Of a stretch of DNA of 9,961 bases, positions 1 to 6,721 are shown piece by piece. The position numbers and the translations under genes are program-made. The stretch comes from Bacteroides sp. (GTDB taxonomy: Bacteria; Bacteroidota; Bacteroidia; Bacteroidales; Bacteroidaceae). Under the pieces are notes generated by a model. The model made no database searches. It was not told the origin of the DNA and was given only the letters and a program-made list of their open reading frames with translations. The stretch is from positions 1-9,961 of the forward strand of contig JASLCM010000090.1 in the NCBI GenBank assembly GCA_030151845.1, read 5' to 3'. Positions within the stretch are counted from its first letter, which is position 1; every line of letters begins with the position of its first letter.

Positions 1-494
1 TGCATATTAGTGCTTTGGTAAGACTATTTACCGCAGAGAATAAAGGGGAAGAGGTGAATCATGAAGCTATTATGCCTATTGTTATGGCCTGTATTAGCAT
101 GGCGAAGCAGAAGGTTGGTGCATTAATCGTAGTAGAGAGATATTACCCCCTGGATGATGTGATAGCGACAGGAGAAGAGTTGGGGGCAATAATAAGTCAG
201 CGTTTAATTGAAAACATATTTTTTAAGAATTCTCCTCTTCATGACGGAGCGATGATCATAAGAAAGAGAAAAATCAAAGCAGCAGGCTGTATCCTACCAG
301 TATCTCACGATATGAATATACCTAAAGAACTGGGTCTCAGACATCGAGCTGCAATGGGAATATCTAAGCAAACAGATGCTTTAGCAATAGTTGTCTCAGA
401 AGAGACGGGAGATATATCGGTTGCACACGAAGGCAAACTACACCGTAAACTAAGTGGTAAAGAGTTAGAATCTCTTTTAACAAAAGAAAATTAA
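1..494 (+). CDS. cdaA: Diadenylate cyclase CdaA, C-terminal part (5'-truncated)
   Basis: This is the catalytic part of a CdaA/DacA-type diadenylate cyclase, which joins two ATP molecules into the second messenger c-di-AMP. The reading frame is open to the window edge (first full codon at position 3), so the true start and the N-terminal membrane helices typical of CdaA lie outside. Both hallmark motifs of the DisA_N (DAC) domain are visible: the DGA motif in LHDGAM (codons 240-251) and the RHR motif in LRHRAA (339-347). The stretches GALIVVER and AIVVSEETGDISVA also fit the family. The apparent TTG start at position 15 is internal to the conserved domain and is not a real start. The stop lies 6 nt before tldD, so cotranscription with tldD and tldE is likely. 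CdaA, with one DAC domain and membrane helices, is favoured over DisA because the protein ends soon after the DAC domain with no DNA-binding region. Confidence 0.93.
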   Translation, partial: HISALVRLFTAENKGEEVNHEAIMPIVMACISMAKQKVGALIVVERYYPLDDVIATGEELGAIISQRLIENIFFKNSPLHDGAMIIRKRKIKAAGCILPVSHDMNIPKELGLRHRAAMGISKQTDALAIVVSEETGDISVAHEGKLHRKLSGKELESLLTKEN

Positions 495-500
495 AATAAA

Positions 501-2039
501 ATGGATAGACGAAAGTTTTTAAGATCAGGAGGGTTAGCCCTAGTTGGTTCGTTAGCCGCTCCAAATTTGGCCTTTTCAGCTGCAGAGAGTAGCTCTATGG
601 GAGTCTCTACAGATGAAGCTACAATAAGTAGAGCTTTAAATTACTTTAGTATATCTAAGTCTGATATACAGAAAGTATTAAAAAAAGCATTAGAAAAGGG
701 AGGAGATTATGCAGATCTCTTTTTTGAAGACAGTCTCTATAACAACATTGGCTTGCAAGATGGTGTTGTTAACCGTTGTGGAACCAATGTTGACTTTGGA
801 GTGGGAATAAGGGTGCTTTCGGGCGACCAGACCGGCTATGCCTTTGTTGAGAATGTAGACTTGGCTGAGATGTTGCGAGCAGCAGAGACAGCTGCACGTA
901 TAGCAACTCGTTCAAAAGCAGTAAACCCTGTGAACTTAACGACAAAGGCAGTTGAGCAAAACTTTTATCCTGTAGCAAAACCTTGGGAAAACATAACGGT
1001 ACAAGATAAAATACCCTATCTCAAGAAGCTCAATGAGAAGGTTTTTAGTTTAGATAAGAGAGTTACCAAGGTTTCGGCCTTTTTAAATGACACTACATCT
1101 CATATTTTATTCTGTAACTCAGAAGGTGTAGTTTATTATGACTACCGTCCAATGGTTACTCTAGGTGCTGTATGTATTATGACCGATCAAGGTAAAACTG
1201 AGAATAGTTATGCGGCACGTTCCTATAGGAGAGGGTATGAGTTTCTAACCGATGAACTCATTGGACTATTGGCTCAAGAGGCTGTTGATAAAACCTCTAT
1301 TTTATTTAAAGCTGTTAAGCCTAAAGGGGGTGAGATGCCTGTTGTTATGGGGGCTGGAGGATCTGGCATATTATTGCACGAGGCAATAGGGCACGCTTTT
1401 GAAGCAGATTTTAATAGAAAAAACACCTCAATTTTTGCCGATAAGCTTAATGAAAAAGTTTGTAATGAAAATATTTCCGTAGTAGATGATGGAACTATTC
1501 CTTTTAACCGTGGCTCTATTAATATTGATGATGAAGGAGTTGATGGTCAGAAAACTTACATCGTTAAAGATGGAGTACTAACGAGTTATCTACATGACAG
1601 AATTAGTGCTAAGCATTATGGGGTAAAGCCAACAGGTAATGGGCGAAGAGAATCCTTTAGGCATATGCCAATACCCCGAATGCGAGCAACCTATATGGAA
1701 CCAGGTAATGTGGATGAGTCTGATATTATTTCAAGTGTAAAGAAAGGTGTCTTTGTAGATCAATTTACAAATGGACAAGTACAGATAGGTGCAGGAGACT
1801 TTACTTTCTTTGTAAAATCAGGATACTTAATAGAGAATGGTAAACTAACGCAACCCATAAAAGACATCAATATAATAGGAAATGGCCCTAAGGCTCTTGC
1901 CGATATTACGATGGTTGCAAAAAATGCTACAATAGACAATGGAACTTGGACCTGTGGAAAAGATGGTCAAAGCTGTCCTGTTACTTGTGGTATGCCTTCT
2001 GCATTGGTTAGAAAACTAACGGTAGGTGGTGAAAGTTAA
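501..2039 (+). CDS. tldD: TldD-type metalloprotease with twin-arginine-like N-terminus
   Basis: This is a 512-residue member of the TldD/PmbA (U62) family. The zinc-site motif HExxxH is seen as HEAIGH (residues 293-298). A Cys at residue 485 in WTCGKDGQ sits where TldD supplies its third zinc ligand, so this is the catalytic subunit. In E. coli, TldD works with TldE (PmbA) to degrade unfolded peptides, process microcin B17 and degrade the antitoxin CcdA; the substrate here is unknown. The N-terminus, MDRRKFLRSGG followed by a hydrophobic stretch LALVGSLAAPNLAFSA, resembles a Tat signal with an AxA-like cleavage region near residue 27. E. coli TldD lacks this and is cytosolic. The ATG at 501 is the only start that keeps the signal. 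There is no strong Shine-Dalgarno sequence, as is usual in Bacteroidota. It follows cdaA by 6 nt and precedes tldE. The family call is firm; export is an inference from the sequence. Confidence 0.93.
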   Translation: MDRRKFLRSGGLALVGSLAAPNLAFSAAESSSMGVSTDEATISRALNYFSISKSDIQKVLKKALEKGGDYADLFFEDSLYNNIGLQDGVVNRCGTNVDFGVGIRVLSGDQTGYAFVENVDLAEMLRAAETAARIATRSKAVNPVNLTTKAVEQNFYPVAKPWENITVQDKIPYLKKLNEKVFSLDKRVTKVSAFLNDTTSHILFCNSEGVVYYDYRPMVTLGAVCIMTDQGKTENSYAARSYRRGYEFLTDELIGLLAQEAVDKTSILFKAVKPKGGEMPVVMGAGGSGILLHEAIGHAFEADFNRKNTSIFADKLNEKVCNENISVVDDGTIPFNRGSINIDDEGVDGQKTYIVKDGVLTSYLHDRISAKHYGVKPTGNGRRESFRHMPIPRMRATYMEPGNVDESDIISSVKKGVFVDQFTNGQVQIGAGDFTFFVKSGYLIENGKLTQPIKDINIIGNGPKALADITMVAKNATIDNGTWTCGKDGQSCPVTCGMPSALVRKLTVGGES

Positions 2040-2067
2040 ATCGACGAACGAATTAAGGAAAGATAAG

Positions 2068-3387
2068 ATGATTACAAATAAAGATAAAAATATAGCACAA
2101 TGGGCATTAGAATATGCTCAAAAAAAAGGATGCCAAGGAGTTTCTGTACATTTAAACAAAGGAACAAATACAGAGGTTAAACTAAGAAATGGGAAAACCG
2201 ATAAATTACAACAAGCCTCAGAGGCAGGATTAAGTATAGCTCTGTATATAGATGGGAAGTACGGGAGGATTTCAACCAATCGTTTGGAGAAATCAGCATT
2301 AACTAGTTTTATCGAACAAGGCATTAGCTCCATTCAATACCTTGAGAAAGATTTAGCTAGAACGCTACCCAGTAAGGAGAGATATTATCAAGGAGGAGGA
2401 GAAGAGTTGGAGGTTTTTGATACCTCTTTCGATCAAGTTACTCCAGATGCAAAGTTGAGCTATGCAGAAAATATTGCCTATGAGGTATTAGGCAAAGATG
2501 AGAGAATTTTAGCTGTTGAATCAGGATTTTATGATGGACAGAGCTTCTTATATCATCTGACAAGTAATGGATTTGAAGGGGAGCGTGCTAATACTTGGTT
2601 CTCAGTTTCTTCCTCTATAAGTATAAAGGGAGATGGTGATGCGAGACCTTCCGATGGCTGGTATGAGTCTTCTATTTTTTTAAAGGATTTGAAAAAACAA
2701 GGAGTTGGGAGTATTGCGTTAGAAAGAGTTTTAAGAAAATTGGGGCAAAAGAAGATAAAATCGGGCAAATATAGAATGATCTTAGATCCATTAGTAGCAA
2801 GTCGACTTGTTTCTCCTCTTATTGCAGCTATGAATGGGAATGCTATTCAACAGCAGAACTCTTTCTTATTAAATAAGCTGGGTGAGGGGATAGGAAGTAA
2901 ACTTTTTACACTATCTGATCAACCACACCTTAAACGCTCATCAGGTGCTCGTTATTTTGATGGTGAAGGGGTTGCAACCGAACCAAGGAAGCTCTTTAAT
3001 GAAGGTGTGCTTCAACATTATTTTATAGATACCTATAGTGCAAATAAGCTTCAGGTAGAACCAACCATAAGCTCTCCATCTATTCTCATCTTAGAGAAGG
3101 GAGAAAGAGATTTAGCGGGTATACTTCAAGAGACCTCTCATGGTGTTTTTGTTACAGCTTTTAATGGAGGAAACTCTAACAGTTCTACTGGTGATTTCTC
3201 TTTTGGAATTGAGGGGTTCCTTGTAGAAAATGGTCAGTTAACCACTCCTATCTCTGAGATGAACATTACAGGTAACCTTATAGACCTATGGAAAGGGTTG
3301 GTGGAGGTTGGAAATGACCCCCGACTAACTTCATCGTGGAGAATTCCTACTTTAGTTTTTGATGGAGTAGATTTTAGTGGTTTATAA
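2068..3387 (+). CDS. tldE: TldE/PmbA-type protease subunit
   Basis: This 439-residue protein is the partner subunit of the TldD/TldE complex. It has the family's C-terminal signature (FSFGIEGFLVENGQL, ISEMNITGNL, VEVGNDPR) but no HExxxH, as expected for TldE, which shapes the peptide channel but binds no metal. The frame is open further upstream to a GTG at 2026 that overlaps the end of tldD. I prefer the ATG at 2068 because AAGGAA at 2055-2060 lies at a suitable distance and the 14 extra residues look non-conserved and charged. This leaves a 28-nt gap after tldD, consistent with one operon. The length is close to E. coli PmbA. No signal peptide is visible: the N-terminus MITNKDKNIAQW is hydrophilic, unlike that of the neighbouring TldD. 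Confidence 0.92.
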   Translation: MITNKDKNIAQWALEYAQKKGCQGVSVHLNKGTNTEVKLRNGKTDKLQQASEAGLSIALYIDGKYGRISTNRLEKSALTSFIEQGISSIQYLEKDLARTLPSKERYYQGGGEELEVFDTSFDQVTPDAKLSYAENIAYEVLGKDERILAVESGFYDGQSFLYHLTSNGFEGERANTWFSVSSSISIKGDGDARPSDGWYESSIFLKDLKKQGVGSIALERVLRKLGQKKIKSGKYRMILDPLVASRLVSPLIAAMNGNAIQQQNSFLLNKLGEGIGSKLFTLSDQPHLKRSSGARYFDGEGVATEPRKLFNEGVLQHYFIDTYSANKLQVEPTISSPSILILEKGERDLAGILQETSHGVFVTAFNGGNSNSSTGDFSFGIEGFLVENGQLTTPISEMNITGNLIDLWKGLVEVGNDPRLTSSWRIPTLVFDGVDFSGL

Positions 3388-3398
3388 TCTGTTAACTA

Positions 3399-4415
3399 CT
3401 AATTAAGCATTAGGCTCATGTAAGGTTGAGTAGGAAGGAAGAGCGCTGCAGCTAACTCTTTTATATTCATCCTTAGATGAGCTTTTTGGTTTACTCTTTC
3501 ATGTTTTACACACTCTCCTTTATGGATCATATATAGCCCTGTATTCTTAGGAATTATTGAGTCTTCAAGTAGAAGGCTAAAAGAGACTTCAGGGTGATTT
3601 TGAGCAAATGCTTTTAATGCAGCCAGCGCATCTACAATTCGTAACATTCCTAAAGGTCTCTTCTTCTTTTTGGGGCTATGAAGCAAGATCCCCTTCTTGG
3701 TGTTAAAGTACTGTAAAGCTTGATTAATTAGATGAGGAGCAAAAGGTTCATGCTCTTTTAGTAGAGCCAACTCATGTATAATAGTCTCTTCTTGGTAAAC
3801 AGAAGCAATGCTCACTCCCTTTACCTCTTCATCTTCTTTGAGTAAAAAGACCTTTCCTTTTCCTAGTTTTAAGTCGGCTAGTACCACTTTAAAGTCTGCT
3901 TCACTGTGTAATATGGCGGTAGAGAAGCTTTTCCAGTACTGTTTGAGGTAATTGTAATAAACTACATTAAACTCCTCAGTATGCACTATAGTTAGGTTGG
4001 AAGGCAGAGAAGATGTTTGAATTTGGGAGATGCTTTTACTCTCGTTGTAAAAAACAGTGGCGAAATCAAATTTACCATAATAGTCAAAAAGCCACTCTTC
4101 GGCAGGAATAAGGGTTGCAATAGGAATACCCTTCTGTTGAAGATGATTAAAAGTCTCTATAAGAAGTTTTTTCATAACTCCTTTGCTACGGTGCTCGGGT
4201 GCTGTGCAGGCACCAGAGATGTATCGTGTAGCTAAGGTGGTTTGTCCAAACTTAAGAGGATAAGGTAGCAGCTGCAATGCAGCAATTGGCTTTCCCTCAT
4301 GCAGAATAACTCTATTTCTCTCTTCGGTATATCGAAGAGAGAAATAGAGATCATTAAAAGCCTCACTATCTGTAAAGCACTGCTCCCATAGTGCCCTTGT
4401 CTCTTTTTTTAACAT
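3399..4415 (-). CDS. Eis-like GNAT N-acetyltransferase
   Basis: This is a 338-residue GNAT-family protein. The acetyl-CoA pyrophosphate-binding motif A is visible around residues 65-85 (YISGACTAPEHRSKGVMKKLL, with R76, G79 and V80 forming the RxxGxx loop). The long form, with a C-terminal part that looks like an SCP2-like lid (SLLLEDSIIP through HLRMNIKELAAALF), resembles the Eis/COG4552 type. Eis N-acetylates amines such as aminoglycosides and lysines; the substrate here is unknown. The frame also allows a TTG two codons earlier (4421), but the ATG at 4415 forms a TAATG overlap with the stop of the upstream DUF2156 gene, so translational coupling is likely. It ends 11 nt from the convergent tldE with no clear terminator between. 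A perfect 17-bp inverted repeat lies within codons 23-36. The GNAT call is strong; the Eis-like assignment is moderate. Confidence 0.82.
   Translation of the reverse strand: MLKKETRALWEQCFTDSEAFNDLYFSLRYTEERNRVILHEGKPIAALQLLPYPLKFGQTTLATRYISGACTAPEHRSKGVMKKLLIETFNHLQQKGIPIATLIPAEEWLFDYYGKFDFATVFYNESKSISQIQTSSLPSNLTIVHTEEFNVVYYNYLKQYWKSFSTAILHSEADFKVVLADLKLGKGKVFLLKEDEEVKGVSIASVYQEETIIHELALLKEHEPFAPHLINQALQYFNTKKGILLHSPKKKKRPLGMLRIVDALAALKAFAQNHPEVSFSLLLEDSIIPKNTGLYMIHKGECVKHERVNQKAHLRMNIKELAAALFLPTQPYMSLMLN
4310..4349. repeat. Perfect 17-bp inverted repeat within the GNAT coding sequence
   Basis: The arms are CTCTATTTCTCTCTTCG (4310-4326) and CGAAGAGAGAAATAGAG (4333-4349), exact reverse complements separated by the 6-nt loop GTATAT. 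The hairpin lies entirely in the coding sequence, 66 nt after the ATG on the minus strand, and encodes the stretch from Leu23 to Val36 (LYFSLRYTEERNR). No T-run follows on either strand, so it does not look like a simple intrinsic terminator. Its function is unknown; it may act in the mRNA or be a relic of template switching. Confidence 0.9.
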
Positions 4416-5329
4416 TACCAATCTATTGTTTCCACAGGATCTACAGCTAAACTAGCCATATATTTGTTTAGTATAATGCTAGGCTGATAAGAAAGCTTAG
4501 CCTTTCTTAACCCCTCTATTCCAAGGTCCTCCTCTCGATTAATGTATTTGAACTGTTCTGGAATCTGCTTGGCGAACTCTCTATTTATCATTGCATAAGC
4601 GCCTTCAATTTGGGTGTCTGCTTTTTCTACATGAACACCAAAAGTGTCGTAGTTTATAGGCATTCCAAAGGTAAAGGCTACAATCTCTCCATCTGCGTAT
4701 AAAATTCCTCCTGTTAGCCCTAACTCCTTGAAGTTTTTTAGTGCATAAGTGAGTGCTTTTCTTTCATTTTCTGTTCCATCGTGTTTGTTACAGTCATTTA
4801 CAATACACCATTTTGCTTCTAACTCCAAGCACTCATCAATTCGACCAAGAGTGATGGGTTTATATTCATACTTAAAGTTCTTTTTAAAACGATTCACAAA
4901 GTTTCTTTTGGATTGAAACTTTTTTCCTTTTAATGTAGCTAAATCGGTTCGCTCATAGAGGTAGTCTGAATAATCCCTATTCGAAACAAAGTTGAATTTT
5001 CCAGGAGCTATCTCATCCAGTTTCTTCTTCATCTCCTCACATACACCTAGCATAACGAAGGGTTGTCCCTCTTTCTTGGCATCCTCAATAAGAATTCGAA
5101 TTACTTTTTTTACATTTCCTTCACCAACGGGCATCATATAAGCCAATTCTCCACTTGCCCAAAACTTAAAAACTAACAAGTCCTCAATAATGGCAAATTG
5201 GGTATCGTATAAAAACCTCCAGCTGCATAGGTTAGAGAAGGAGAGGTCGCAGTTTCTCCTATTTGTAGGTATCGTATAAGATGTTATTAGCTCTCTATCA
5301 GATAGTTCGATATCTTTAAATGTGTACAT
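4415..5329 (-). CDS. DUF2156 protein (phosphatidylglycerol lysyltransferase C-terminal-like)
   Basis: This 304-residue soluble protein has the pattern of the DUF2156/LPG_synthase_C family: an N-terminal TNRRNCDLSFSNLCSWRF segment, the central KRNFVNRFKKNF region and a C-terminal INREEDLGIEGLRKAKLSY. The fold in this family is a tandem GNAT domain. In MprF it transfers an aminoacyl group from tRNA to phosphatidylglycerol, and in other members it serves other aminoacyl or acyl transfers. No transmembrane segments are visible, so the flippase half of MprF is absent and the real substrate cannot be read from the sequence. The start is the ATG at 5327-5329. The stop codon overlaps the ATG of the following GNAT acetyltransferase by one base (TAATG), which argues for joint expression and possibly a joint pathway. 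A 52-nt gap separates it from lrgB upstream, so it may also be read from the lrgAB transcript. Confidence 0.83.
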   Translation of the reverse strand: MYTFKDIELSDRELITSYTIPTNRRNCDLSFSNLCSWRFLYDTQFAIIEDLLVFKFWASGELAYMMPVGEGNVKKVIRILIEDAKKEGQPFVMLGVCEEMKKKLDEIAPGKFNFVSNRDYSDYLYERTDLATLKGKKFQSKRNFVNRFKKNFKYEYKPITLGRIDECLELEAKWCIVNDCNKHDGTENERKALTYALKNFKELGLTGGILYADGEIVAFTFGMPINYDTFGVHVEKADTQIEGAYAMINREFAKQIPEQFKYINREEDLGIEGLRKAKLSYQPSIILNKYMASLAVDPVETIDW

Positions 5330-5357
5330 GCTTCTTTAAAATTGATTTTATACCGTA

Positions 5358-5386
5358 TATAACAAAAAAAAGAGCTTTTTGTTATA
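5358..5386 (-). terminator. Possible weak terminator at the end of lrgB
   Basis: An 11-bp perfect inverted repeat, TATAACAAAAA (5358-5368) and TTTTTGTTATA (5376-5386), with a 7-nt loop spans the lrgB stop codon. On the minus strand the 5' arm is followed by GCTC and a run of eight T. The stem is almost all A/T with no GC clamp, so efficiency would be low and readthrough into the DUF2156 gene is plausible. Terminator function is an inference. Confidence 0.4.
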
Positions 5387-6077
5387 GAAAACCCAAAAAA
5401 CGAAGAATTATAGGAGCTAATAGAGCTGTTAGAATACCATTTAAGGTAAGTCCTAAGCTAGCGAAAGCAGCATACTTTCCGCTAACTTCCATGGCCGCAG
5501 AGGTCCCTACAGCATGAGAAGCAGTACCTAGAGAGAGACCCTGCGCTATGGGACTGTCTACCCTGAAGAGATCAAGAACCTTGAAACCTATAATAGCCCC
5601 TAGAAGTCCCACGCAAACTACTACTGCAGCAGTGAGAGAAGGAATTCCTCCTAGAGATTCCGTAACTTCCATGGCAATGGGAGTGGTAACCGATTTAGGA
5701 GCGAGAGAGATGATCACCTCTTTTGACGCCCCTAGTAAACTGGCAATTTCTACAACAGAGATAATACCAACGATAGAGCCTGCTAACTGGGAGAGTAGAA
5801 TGGGAAGAACCTGTCTTTTTATAGTCTCTAACTGTAGATAGAGAGGAACCCCCAAGGCTACTACAGCTGGTTTGAGCCAAAATTCGATCAAGTGCCCCCC
5901 TTCGTTATAAGTCTCATAACTAATACCTGTGAGTTTAAGAAAAGCTATCAAAAAGGTTATTGAGAGTAGAATAGGGTTAAGTAGAATACTTTTAGTTTCT
6001 TTCTGCAGCTTTTTGAAGAGAAAGAAAGCTGAAAAAGTTAATGCCAATAGAAAAAACTGATTGCTAAAAAAACTCAT
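5382..6077 (-). CDS. lrgB: LrgB/CidB family membrane protein
   Basis: This 231-residue, highly hydrophobic protein belongs to the LrgB (CidB/YwbG) family. About six to eight membrane segments can be seen, for example near residues 7-20, 31-50, 90-113, 147-166 and 203-230. Conserved family stretches include APKSVTTPIAMEV and GTASHAVGTSAAMEVSGKY. Members were first described as antiholin-like regulators of murein hydrolase activity. In B. subtilis (PftAB) and streptococci the paired LrgA/LrgB-type proteins are linked to pyruvate transport. It overlaps the upstream lrgA stop by 4 nt (ATGA), which indicates tight coupling and probable complex formation. Neither a LytSR two-component system nor a CidR regulator is present in the window. 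The family call is firm; whether it transports pyruvate or acetate here is not shown by the sequence. Confidence 0.93.
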   Translation of the reverse strand: MSFFSNQFFLLALTFSAFFLFKKLQKETKSILLNPILLSITFLIAFLKLTGISYETYNEGGHLIEFWLKPAVVALGVPLYLQLETIKRQVLPILLSQLAGSIVGIISVVEIASLLGASKEVIISLAPKSVTTPIAMEVTESLGGIPSLTAAVVVCVGLLGAIIGFKVLDLFRVDSPIAQGLSLGTASHAVGTSAAMEVSGKYAAFASLGLTLNGILTALLAPIILRFLGFL

Positions 6078-6412
6078 TTTATCCGTCTAATTAATTGATG
6101 TACCCAGCCAGTAATGAAAAGCACTAAAAGAGTACTTACTACTGTGGCTATAACAATAGGCCAAAATTGCTGAGCTATAATATCAAAGTAGAGCATGAGT
6201 GCTATTCCTGGTGGGATAAAAAAGAACCCAAGATTTGCAACAAGAAAATTAGACATCTCCTGAATCCAGTGGAGTTTAATCCAGCCTAGGTGAAGGAATA
6301 GAGTTAAAAGAAGCATCCCAATTATACTAGAGGGAAGTTTGATTCCTGTTAGGAATACAATAAGCTCACCAAGAGCTAAACAGCCAAACAAGATGGCGCA
6401 TTGACGTATCAT
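6074..6412 (-). CDS. lrgA: LrgA/CidA family membrane protein
   Basis: This is a 112-residue holin-like protein of the CidA/LrgA family, at the family's usual length. Four membrane segments are visible, at about residues 5-23, 28-46, 56-77 and 83-104. Family motifs are LPSSIIGMLLL in the second segment and FFFIPPGIALM in the third. The C-terminus, HQLIRRIK, is positively charged and probably cytoplasmic. The start is the ATG at 6410-6412; its stop overlaps the lrgB start (ATGA). A TAnnTTTG element 26 nt upstream of the start is a likely promoter. The pair is divergent from pta-ackA. Known roles in the family are modulation of cell lysis and, more recently, transport of small carboxylates; which applies here is open. 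Confidence 0.92.
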   Translation of the reverse strand: MIRQCAILFGCLALGELIVFLTGIKLPSSIIGMLLLTLFLHLGWIKLHWIQEMSNFLVANLGFFFIPPGIALMLYFDIIAQQFWPIVIATVVSTLLVLFITGWVHQLIRRIK

Positions 6413-6437
6413 ATATCGATTGAAAATTTTAACCCTG

Positions 6438-6445
6438 CAAAGTTA
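6438..6445 (-). promoter_or_regulatory. Candidate -7 promoter element for lrgAB (TAACTTTG)
   Basis: On the minus strand the sequence is TAACTTTGCAGGG, an exact match to the Bacteroidetes -7 consensus TAnnTTTG. It lies 26 nt from the lrgA ATG, giving a predicted leader of about 15-20 nt. I see no good TTTG -33 element at the usual distance, which is common because this box is less conserved. Confidence 0.55.
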
Positions 6446-6635
6446 CAAAAAAAGGACTTTTATAAATAAAAAGCTACCTATAATCTATGTTAAGAGACAA
6501 AAAGAGCTCATTCCAGTTCATATTCGATGTTTTTTCTTTCCTGTTTTGGCAAATAGTTTGATAATGAGAGATAAAAGAAGAAGGCTCGTAGAAAGATATT
6601 TCTCCTACTTTTTTATTTTAATAACTTTTTACCGT

Positions 6636-6664
6636 AAAATTGCAATGTAGATATAGCAAAATTG
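6636..6664. repeat. AAAATTG direct repeat upstream of the pta promoter
   Basis: AAAATTG occurs at 6636-6642 and again at 6658-6664, 22 nt apart, which is about two helical turns and would place both copies on the same DNA face. The second copy ends 2 nt before the candidate -7 element. This could be a regulator site, but the background is AT-rich and the unit is short, so chance is a real alternative. Confidence 0.3.
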
Positions 6665-6666
6665 TG

Positions 6667-6674
6667 TATTTTTG
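6667..6674 (+). promoter_or_regulatory. Candidate -7 promoter element for pta-ackA (TATTTTTG)
   Basis: TATTTTTG matches TAnnTTTG exactly and lies 47 nt before the pta ATG, so the transcript would carry a leader of about 40 nt. A TTG at 6640-6642 is somewhat too far upstream to be an ideal -33 box. Confidence 0.5.
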
Positions 6675-6721
6675 TATTGTATCAAAAGATCTGTACAGTT
6701 AATCAAAAAATATAAAACAAC

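Larger units (their letters stand above)
6413..6721. other. Divergent intergenic region between lrgA and pta
   Basis: This 309-nt, very AT-rich gap separates two divergently transcribed operons. It holds one exact TAnnTTTG promoter element facing each way, near each gene, and a direct repeat AAAATTG at 6636-6642 and 6658-6664 (22 nt start to start) just upstream of the pta-facing element. The plus-strand open frame across 6420-6650 has a basic, low-complexity translation, resembles no family I know and overlaps the lrgA promoter; I do not count it as a gene. I see no riboswitch or convincing small RNA. Confidence 0.7.

Noticed and set aside
15..494. TTG at position 15 as the start of the cyclase gene
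   Set aside because: The frame is open upstream to the window edge and the TTG lies just outside the conserved DAC core with no start signals; the gene is simply truncated.
2026..2067. GTG start for tldE overlapping tldD
   Set aside because: The ATG at 2068 has an AAGGAA stretch at a good distance, and the extra 14 residues look non-conserved.
5548..5841. 97-residue plus-strand open frame opposite lrgB
   Set aside because: It is an antisense shadow of the conserved membrane protein gene, with no family resemblance.
5998..6040. TTTCTTTCT/AGAAAGAAA inverted repeat in lrgB
   Set aside because: It is a 9-bp low-complexity match with a 14-nt loop in a pyrimidine/purine-biased stretch of coding sequence; chance is adequate.
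6420..6650. 76-residue open frame in the lrgA-pta intergenic region
   Set aside because: It covers the likely lrgA promoter, has a basic low-complexity translation, no recognisable domain and no ribosome-binding site.
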